Shown here piece after piece: positions 15,298 through 20,135 of a stretch of DNA of 20,135 nt; positions within the stretch are counted from its first letter, which is position 1, and each line of letters starts with the position of its first letter. Source of the DNA: Bacteroidales bacterium (GTDB lineage: Bacteria; Bacteroidota; Bacteroidia; Bacteroidales; JAADJA01); assembly GCA_029934735.1 (NCBI GenBank), contig JAOZLR010000015.1:1-20135 (forward strand), read 5' to 3'. The notes under the pieces are model-generated. The model was given only the letters and a program-made list of their open reading frames with translations, ran no database searches and was not told the origin of the DNA. A program made the position numbers and the translations under genes.

Positions 15298-17111
15298 TAT
15301 CTTGAAATTAAATTTCCATCCAAAATTCTTTTTTCCAATCGGTTTCTTGTAATCGTATCATTTAGATATTGCTCAATCATTAGTGAGGCTATTGGAGCTG
15401 CCCAGGTTGAACCATAACCTGAATTTTCAACAATAACCGACATTGCAATTTTTGGATTCTCCATTGGGGCGAAAGCCACGAAGATTGAGTGATCCTTGCC
15501 GTGCGGATTCTGGACTGTTCCGGTTTTGCCACATATCTTCACACCTTCAAGTTTTGCCCAGCGCGCCGTACCGTGCTCTCCCTCAAAAACCTCAAGCATC
15601 GCCTCTCTGACAACATCAAATTTATCCGGCTTGACCTTTGTTTCTTTTTTCACTCTGAACTCTTTGATGATATTATCAGGACTTCCGATTGCTTCTACAA
15701 TATGCGGAGGATAGTAATATCCTTTGTTGGCAATAATTACCGATTCATTTGCAAGTTGTAGCGGAGTAACAAGTATTTCACCCTGACCGATTGCAAGAGA
15801 GCGGATTGTGAGTGCATTCCAATGCCCTTTTCCGTAAATTTTATTAAAGTATTCTGCCGTTGGTACATTTCCGCTAACCTCAAATGGGATATCAGTTTTG
15901 AATTTTGTTCCGAATCCGAAACTCATTACATAATTCCGCCACACATTATAAGCTTCTTCTACTGATCGGTACTTTGGATTATTGATTATTGATTTGTATA
16001 CGTTCCAGAAATATGGATTGCACGACTGCTCAATGGCGTGCTGAAGTTGTAGTGGTGATTCGTGATTATGTGTACATCTAATAGGAGTTGTGGCAGGCCC
16101 ATAGCAAACATACGATGTTGATTTTCTGAGCACACTTTCCTGAAGTCCGATAAGAGCCTGAACAGGTTTAAAAGTGGAGCCTGGCGAATACCTTCCCATA
16201 ACTGCCCTGTTCAGTAATGGCTTTAGTGAATCGTGCATCAGCATTCCAAAATTTTTGCCTCTAACTCTCCCTACAAGCAGGTTTGGGTCATATGTCGGGC
16301 TGGTTACAAAAGCAAGAATACCACCTGTCTCAGGATCAATTGCGACAATACTTCCGATCTTGTTTTGCATAAGCTTCTCAGCATAAGCTTGTAAATCTGC
16401 ATCAATGGAAAGATAATGGTCTTTGCCAGGAACAGAAAGTGTGTCATATTTCCCGTTTTTATAACTTCCCTGCTGCCTGTTATGTACATCAACCATAACT
16501 ACCCCAACTCCTTTTTTGCCTCTCAACTCTTTCTCAAAAAATTTTTCAATACCGCTTTTGCCGATGTAATCTCCCTGATGGTAATAACTGTCAGCCTTCA
16601 TCTCCTTGTTGTTAACCTCGCCGATATATCCGAGCGTATGGGCAGCAATAGGTCTGTTGTATTTCCTGAGTGAGCGGGTTTGAACATAAAAACCAGGAAA
16701 CTTGTATAATTTTTCCTCAAGATACCCAAACTCCTGTTTTGAAATTTGCTCGAGGAAAATGGAAGGCTTATAACGCGAATATTTTTTAGCCTTTTTCATT
16801 TTAATCTTAAAAACGGAATCTGGAATATTGAGAATGCGGCAAAACTCTACCGTATCCAATTCCTTTACCTGGCGGGGAATAACAAGAAGGTCGTAAGCAG
16901 CTTCATCATACACCAGCAGTTCGCCGTTACGGTCGTAAATCCTGCCACGGTTGGGATAGATTGTTATTTTGCGGAGGACATTATTCTCTGCAGATAGAAT
17001 ATACGAGTCGTCAAAAAGCTGAAGAATAAGCAGCCTGACAATAAAAATAACCGCCACAATAACAAAGATGGCTATGACAACATATTTCCGTTCCGATAAG
17101 TTCCTATTCAT
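15294..17111 (-). CDS. mrdA: Penicillin-binding protein 2, elongation transpeptidase
   Basis: A class B PBP that crosslinks peptidoglycan during side-wall growth together with RodA. The 605 residues run from a short cytoplasmic tail and one membrane anchor (about 10-33), through the N-terminal pedestal with GRIYDRNGELL (56-66) and SGIEKFFEKELRG (186-198), to the transpeptidase domain. The active-site motifs are complete: STFK with the nucleophilic Ser at 312, SCN at 363-365, and KTG at 529-531. The start is ATG 17111. An exact -7 box (complement of 17152-17159) lies about 40 nt upstream. Downstream it overlaps rodA. mreBCD, frequent upstream partners in this phylum, are not here; pth precedes it instead. 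Confidence 0.95.
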   Translation of the reverse strand: MNRNLSERKYVVIAIFVIVAVIFIVRLLILQLFDDSYILSAENNVLRKITIYPNRGRIYDRNGELLVYDEAAYDLLVIPRQVKELDTVEFCRILNIPDSVFKIKMKKAKKYSRYKPSIFLEQISKQEFGYLEEKLYKFPGFYVQTRSLRKYNRPIAAHTLGYIGEVNNKEMKADSYYHQGDYIGKSGIEKFFEKELRGKKGVGVVMVDVHNRQQGSYKNGKYDTLSVPGKDHYLSIDADLQAYAEKLMQNKIGSIVAIDPETGGILAFVTSPTYDPNLLVGRVRGKNFGMLMHDSLKPLLNRAVMGRYSPGSTFKPVQALIGLQESVLRKSTSYVCYGPATTPIRCTHNHESPLQLQHAIEQSCNPYFWNVYKSIINNPKYRSVEEAYNVWRNYVMSFGFGTKFKTDIPFEVSGNVPTAEYFNKIYGKGHWNALTIRSLAIGQGEILVTPLQLANESVIIANKGYYYPPHIVEAIGSPDNIIKEFRVKKETKVKPDKFDVVREAMLEVFEGEHGTARWAKLEGVKICGKTGTVQNPHGKDHSIFVAFAPMENPKIAMSVIVENSGYGSTWAAPIASLMIEQYLNDTITRNRLEKRILDGNLISRY

Positions 17112-17151
17112 AATCCTCAGTAACCCTTACGAAAAATCCGTAGAAGAGATG

Positions 17152-17159
17152 CAAAATTA
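17152..17159 (-). promoter_or_regulatory. Bacteroidota -7 promoter box for mrdA-rodA
   Basis: Reads TAATTTTG on the minus strand, an exact TAnnTTTG in the 102-nt gap after pth. It predicts a leader of about 34 nt. A TTG on the same strand lies 27 nt upstream, further than normal. Confidence 0.5.
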
Positions 17160-17213
17160 GGAAAATTAATAGACGTAAGATAGAAACAAGACATAAGATG
17201 GGAAATCGCAGGC

Positions 17214-17777
17214 TTATTTTTTATTATAAAGTGTCATAGTCCTTCCAAGTCCGATTGTGACAAAGCTTTTTATAATTTCAACGGCAGTTTTAATCTTTGG
17301 TATCAATACCTCTTCTTCGGCTTTTGTCCATTGTCCCAGCACATAATCCGACTGATAACCGCGAGCAAATTCATTTCCTATTCCTACTCTCAGCCTTGCG
17401 AAATTTCCTGTTCCCAGACTTTCGATAATGCTTATCAATCCATTATGCCCGCCATCGCCACCTTTGGGCCTTAGTCTTAGGGTACCGGTTGGCAAAGCAA
17501 TATCATCAACAACGACAAGTAGTTTTTCAATCGGGATATTTTCCTTATCCAGCCAGTACTTAACCGACTTTCCGCTCAGGTTCATGTATGTTGAGGGCTT
17601 GATTACTATCAGATTGCGTGCTTTGAATTTAACTTTTGTAACATCTGCCAGGCGCTCGGTTTTTAATGTTGCTCCTCCTTCCCGGGCTATGGCATCTGCA
17701 ACGATAAAACCTATATTGTGCCTTGTGTTTACATATTCGGCACCTATATTTCCTAAACAGGCTATAAGATATTTCAT
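17214..17777 (-). CDS. pth: Peptidyl-tRNA hydrolase
   Basis: Cleaves the ester of peptidyl-tRNAs dropped from ribosomes, recycling tRNA in the cytoplasm. Numbered from ATG 17777 (187 residues), the active-site set is present: N10 in LGNIGAEY, H20 in NTRHNIGF, N66 in TYMNLSGKSV, D91 or D92 in VVVDDIALPTG, and N112 in GGDGGHNGL. The usual Pro of GNPG is Ile here. A TTG at 17819 would add 14 residues, but it is part of the -7 box at 17817-17824, so it is upstream of the transcript start and rejected. The gene follows rplY on the same strand, a common bacterial pairing, but a terminator and a promoter lie between them. Confidence 0.95.
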   Translation of the reverse strand: MKYLIACLGNIGAEYVNTRHNIGFIVADAIAREGGATLKTERLADVTKVKFKARNLIVIKPSTYMNLSGKSVKYWLDKENIPIEKLLVVVDDIALPTGTLRLRPKGGDGGHNGLISIIESLGTGNFARLRVGIGNEFARGYQSDYVLGQWTKAEEEVLIPKIKTAVEIIKSFVTIGLGRTMTLYNKK

Positions 17778-17816
17778 CTGTAATTTTTTAACTTGTTTTA
17801 TCAAGTCTGTTTTTTG

Positions 17817-17824
17817 CAAAGCTA
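17817..17824 (-). promoter_or_regulatory. Bacteroidota -7 promoter box that decides the pth start
   Basis: Reads TAGCTTTG on the minus strand, an exact TAnnTTTG just downstream of the rplY terminator. It predicts a transcript start near 17810 and a leader of about 33 nt to ATG 17777. Its TTG is the false upstream start at 17819. Confidence 0.55.
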
Positions 17825-17829
17825 TATAT

Positions 17830-17869
17830 AAAAAATTCCAAATCCCTAAAAGAGCGGAATTTGGAATTT
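17830..17869 (-). terminator. Rho-independent terminator of rplY
   Basis: Arms 17833-17846 and 17856-17869 form a 14-position stem with one mismatch and a 9-nt loop. On the minus strand it continues into a T6 tract (complement of 17830-17835). It sits about 21 nt after the rplY stop, before the pth promoter. Confidence 0.8.
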
Positions 17870-17890
17870 CTATAAAAGATTATAAAGAAA

Positions 17891-18556
17891 TTATTCGTCT
17901 CTTTTTTTCTCTTCTTTTGGAGCACCTTCACCATCTTCAGTACCTTCTTCAGCAGCAGCAGCAGCAGCAGCAGCTTCAGCGGCTTCCTCTTCGGCAAGTT
18001 CTTCTTCACTCATACCTCTTGCAGTTTTAGCTGCAACGATAACGGCGTTTGGAGTGTCGAGGAATGTCAGGTTTTTATAAACCACATCCTTAACTCTTAT
18101 TGAGATTCCAATGTCAAGTTTATCAATGCTGAGCATAATGAAATCAGGTAAATCTTCAGCCAGGCCGCTGACTTTTAATTTTCTGATTTTTTTAACAAGC
18201 CTTCCACCTTGTAATACTCCGGGAGCTACACCTTCAAACTTAACCGGAACGGCTATAGTTACAGGTTTCTCAGGAGTAATTTCCAAAAAGTCAGCGTGTA
18301 AAATATTGTCATTAACAGGATGATACTGGATATCCTGCAAAATGGTTTGATACTCTTTACCATCAACTTTGATATTTATCAGGTAAACTTCCGGAGTAAA
18401 GATGATTTTCTTAAAAGATTTTTCCTCAATGGCAAAGTGAATTTGTTTTTCGCCGCCATAGATAACACAGGGGACTTTTCCTTCTCTCCTGTTCTTTTTA
18501 GCATCTTTTTTCCCTACGTTCTCTCTCAGAGAACCGCTCAATGATACTGTTTTCAT
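17891..18556 (-). CDS. rplY: Ribosomal protein L25, long (Ctc/TL5-type) form
   Basis: Binds 5S rRNA in the large ribosomal subunit. The 221 residues comprise the N-terminal L25 domain (about 1-92, with KKNRREGKVPCVIYGG and FLEITPEK), the C-terminal beta domain (about 93-180, VPVKFEGVAPGVLQGG and DLPDFIMLSIDKLDIG), and a low-complexity tail of Glu and Ala with eight consecutive Ala codons before a charged end. Escherichia coli L25 has only the first domain, so this is the long type. It begins 33 nt after the end of prs and has no -7 box of its own in that gap, so the two form one unit. A strong terminator follows. Confidence 0.95.
   Translation of the reverse strand: MKTVSLSGSLRENVGKKDAKKNRREGKVPCVIYGGEKQIHFAIEEKSFKKIIFTPEVYLINIKVDGKEYQTILQDIQYHPVNDNILHADFLEITPEKPVTIAVPVKFEGVAPGVLQGGRLVKKIRKLKVSGLAEDLPDFIMLSIDKLDIGISIRVKDVVYKNLTFLDTPNAVIVAAKTARGMSEEELAEEEAAEAAAAAAAAEEGTEDGEGAPKEEKKRDE
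17951..17974 (-). repeat. Trinucleotide repeat coding for Ala8 in rplY
   Basis: Eight identical in-frame GCT codons on the minus strand, inside the acidic C-terminal tail of L25. Slippage would change the number of Ala residues without shifting the frame. Confidence 0.9.
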
Positions 18557-18589
18557 AATGAATAGATTTAATTTGTTGAATAATTATTA

Positions 18590-19528
18590 CTAATGTTCAA
18601 ATTTATACAATGAACTTATTGATTTTGTTTTTAAAACTCTGTTAATTACAGTAGCAAAAAGGTCTGCGGTTGATAAAACAGTGGCTTTTCTGCATTGTTT
18701 TTTCAGCGGTATTGTGTCGGCCATTACAACTTCAGTAATTTGGGATTTTTCTATTCTGCTATAGGCTTCTCCAGAAAAAACAGGATGAGTGCAAAATGCT
18801 CTTACACTTGCAGCTCCGTTTTCCATGATAAGATTAGCAGCTTTTGTTATTGAGCCTGCCGTGTCGATAATGTCATCAACAATAATTACGTTTTTATCTT
18901 TTACATCACCGATGAGCTGCATAGTTCCAATCTCATTGGGTTTTGTTCTGTGTTTATAACAGATTGCAAATCCTGTATTAAGAATTTTTGCATAGGCAGC
19001 AGCACGCCTTGTTCCACCCGTATCAGGCGAAGCCATCATCAGGTTCGGTAGTTTTAGGTTTTTAATGTATGGGATAAAAATTGAAGAAGCATAAATATGG
19101 TCAACCGGCACATCAAAAAATCCCTGTATCTGATCGGCATGAAGGTCTATCGTGATGATACGTTGAACACCTGCAGCAATTAATAAATTGGCTATTAGCT
19201 TGGATGCGATTGAAACCCTTGGCTTATCTTTTCTGTCCTGGCGTGCATAACCAAAATATGGTATTACAGCAACAATTCTTTTGGCGGAAGCTCTTTTGGC
19301 AGCATCAACCATCATAAGAAGTTCCATCAGGTTGTCAGCAGGAGAAAATGTTGATTGAATCAGAAAGACATCGCGCCCCCGTATATTCTCCTCAAAAGAT
19401 GGTTGAAACTCTCCATCTGAGAAGTCTGTAACCACTACATTTCCTAAAGGGTGACCATAACTGGCAGCTATTCTTTCTGCCAGATATTTAGTTGCTTGTC
19501 CTGAAAATATTAATGCCCGGGCTGCCAT
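18590..19528 (-). CDS. prs: Ribose-phosphate pyrophosphokinase (PRPP synthetase)
   Basis: Makes 5-phosphoribosyl diphosphate from ribose 5-phosphate and ATP for nucleotide, His and Trp synthesis. From ATG 19528 it has 312 residues, close to the usual class I length. It shows DFSDGEFQPSFEENIRG in the N-terminal domain, the ATP-loop region PYFGYARQDRK, the DLHADQIQGFF Mg-binding segment, ASPDTGGTRRA, and the PRPP-binding signature VIIVDDIIDTAGS. A GTG at 19579 would add 17 residues unlike the family, spanning the likely promoter, so ATG 19528 is preferred. A near-consensus promoter (TTG, 19 nt, TAATTTCG; complement of 19552-19581) precedes it. rplY follows in the same unit. Confidence 0.96.
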   Translation of the reverse strand: MAARALIFSGQATKYLAERIAASYGHPLGNVVVTDFSDGEFQPSFEENIRGRDVFLIQSTFSPADNLMELLMMVDAAKRASAKRIVAVIPYFGYARQDRKDKPRVSIASKLIANLLIAAGVQRIITIDLHADQIQGFFDVPVDHIYASSIFIPYIKNLKLPNLMMASPDTGGTRRAAAYAKILNTGFAICYKHRTKPNEIGTMQLIGDVKDKNVIIVDDIIDTAGSITKAANLIMENGAASVRAFCTHPVFSGEAYSRIEKSQITEVVMADTIPLKKQCRKATVLSTADLFATVINRVLKTKSISSLYKFEH

Positions 19529-19551
19529 CTTGTTGCTTTTAAATTTGGGCG

Positions 19552-19581
19552 CGAAATTAATACTTTTTTGGCATCTCACAA
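19552..19581 (-). promoter_or_regulatory. Probable promoter of prs-rplY
   Basis: On the minus strand, TTG (complement of 19579-19581), 19 nt spacer, then TAATTTCG (complement of 19552-19559), one base off TAnnTTTG. The spacing is normal for the phylum. It predicts a short leader of about 17 nt to ATG 19528. Confidence 0.5.
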
Positions 19582-19644
19582 CTTCTGACTAAATAAAATC
19601 AGATATTTTTTTGATGAAAATGAAAGCAGATAAAAAAAAGTGAC

Positions 19645-19652
19645 TATTTTTG
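19645..19652 (+). promoter_or_regulatory. Bacteroidota -7 promoter box for tRNA-Leu
   Basis: TATTTTTG matches TAnnTTTG exactly and ends 12 nt before the mature tRNA 5' end, leaving a 5' leader of only a few nt for RNase P to remove. A TTTG lies 31 nt upstream (19610-19613), too far for a standard -33 box. Confidence 0.55.
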
Positions 19653-19664
19653 CCATCCAATTAA

Positions 19665-19746
19665 GCCCGGATGGCGGAATTGGTAGACGCGCTGGTCTCA
19701 AAAACCAGTTCCTTCGGGAGTGCCGGTTCGATCCCGGCTCCGGGTA
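19665..19746 (+). tRNA. tRNA-Leu (anticodon CAA)
   Basis: A class II tRNA read by its cloverleaf. The acceptor GCCCGGA pairs with TCCGGGT with G-U at 1-72. A D-arm with GG and a 5-bp anticodon stem (CTGGT/ACCAG) follow, the latter around a CTCAAAA loop with anticodon CAA at 19699-19701. The long variable arm is TTCCTTCGGGAGT, and the T-arm is GCCGG-TTCGATC-CCGGC. The discriminator is A, as leucine identity needs. CCA is not encoded (CAA follows), so the CCA-adding enzyme must complete it. It decodes UUG. Confidence 0.97.
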
Positions 19747-19754
19747 CAAAATAA

Positions 19755-19785
19755 AAGGGTTTCATTTAATTGAAGCCCTTCTTTC
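19755..19785 (+). terminator. Terminator of the tRNA-Leu gene
   Basis: Stem 19755-19764 with 19771-19780: ten pairs including one G-U, loop TTTAAT, followed by a T-rich CTTTCT. It starts 8 nt after the tRNA end and precedes the promoter of the next gene. Confidence 0.75.
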
Positions 19786-19810
19786 TGTATATTCATTTCA
19801 ATATTAATAC

Positions 19811-19818
19811 TACTTTTG
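19811..19818 (+). promoter_or_regulatory. Bacteroidota -7 promoter box for the S41 protease gene
   Basis: TACTTTTG matches TAnnTTTG exactly, 25 nt before ATG 19844. No -33 box recognised. Confidence 0.5.
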
Positions 19819-19843
19819 CACCGCAAATATTTTCTTGCTGTTT

Positions 19844-20135
19844 ATGGGTCAGAATAATAGATATGTAAAATACCTCCCGATACTGTTTTCAATAGTATTA
19901 ATTATTGGAATTCTTGTTGGCTCAAGGCTTACACCAGTCTCTACATCTAACAAGGGGATTTTTAACATCGACCTTTCCCGTTACGATAAACTTTCAGATG
20001 TTGTAAATTATATCATGAAAGAGTATGTTGATTCGGTCAGTCGTAAAGATCTTACAGAGGAAGCTATTGACGGAATCCTCACTCATCTTGATCCTCATTC
20101 ACAATACATACCGGCTGAGGATTTTAATATTGTTA
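19844..20135 (+). CDS. S41 C-terminal processing peptidase, 5' part
   Basis: The reading frame is open from ATG 19844 to the window edge, giving the first 97 residues. It starts with a short basic stretch, then a hydrophobic segment (about 10-27) that is a signal anchor or signal peptide. The S41 N-terminal region follows: FNIDLSRYDKLSDVVNYIMKEYVDSVSRKDLTEEAIDGILTHLDPHSQYIPAEDF. The GIL..LDPHSQYI block is typical of Ctp/Tsp proteases just before the PDZ domain. The PDZ and catalytic Ser/Lys lie beyond the window. It probably acts in the periplasm on C-termini of envelope proteins. It has its own promoter, separate from the tRNA. Confidence 0.9.
   Translation, partial: MGQNNRYVKYLPILFSIVLIIGILVGSRLTPVSTSNKGIFNIDLSRYDKLSDVVNYIMKEYVDSVSRKDLTEEAIDGILTHLDPHSQYIPAEDFNIV

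Noticed and set aside
17428..18030. A 200-codon plus-strand frame across pth, the terminator and rplY
   Set aside because: It is antisense to two certain genes; its poly-Gln stretch is only the complement of the L25 Ala repeat.

Overview
The window reads as a chromosomal segment of a low-GC member of the Bacteroidota, most likely an anaerobic or facultative lineage near the Bacteroidales. The evidence is a secreted protein with a type IX secretion (T9SS) C-terminal tail, an L25/Ctc-type ribosomal protein, starts without Shine-Dalgarno sequences, a one-chain pyruvate:ferredoxin oxidoreductase, a menaquinone methyltransferase, and repeated use of the Bacteroidota-specific -7 promoter box TAnnTTTG. 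I see no prophage, transposon, CRISPR array or defence island; most of the window is core metabolism, cell wall and translation.

Left end (1-442): a scar in which the 3' tail of a probable KDPG aldolase gene (eda, + strand) abuts an unidentified leftward reading frame. Next comes a rightward cluster (443-6860): acyl-CoA synthetase, geranylgeranyl-reductase-family flavoprotein, menG, a DUF6125-like Cys-rich protein, and a secreted FG-GAP/ASPIC-UnbV protein with a T9SS tail. The flavoprotein next to menG raises the possibility that the quinone side chain is partly saturated. A long hairpin separates this cluster from the leftward nifJ gene.

Middle (6973-13908): nifJ and a dihydroorotate-dehydrogenase-like gene diverge from a 264-bp AT-rich gap. 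Two small leftward genes of unknown function follow, one encoding an exact 25-residue Trp-anchored repeat. The second diverges, from a very compact double promoter, from a long-chain polyprenyl diphosphate synthase. That enzyme could supply the side chain for menaquinone and the carrier lipid for peptidoglycan.

Right part (14038-20135): a leftward block prs-rplY, then pth, then mrdA-rodA (the peptidoglycan elongation pair, overlapping by 4 nt). A terminator and two internal -7 boxes split it into at least three transcription units. Then come a rightward tRNA-Leu(CAA) with its own promoter and terminator, and the 5' end of an S41 C-terminal processing protease cut by the window edge.

Ten exact TAnnTTTG boxes sit just upstream of transcription units. 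Several show that the longest possible reading frame overcalls the start: the synthase, Pth and PRPP synthetase should begin at internal ATG codons (12934, 17777 and 19528). The most interesting items are the promoter architecture with near-leaderless genes, the GGR-menG pairing, the truncated eda junction, the DUF6125-like protein, and the 25-residue repeat protein. No clearly novel multi-gene system is evident.
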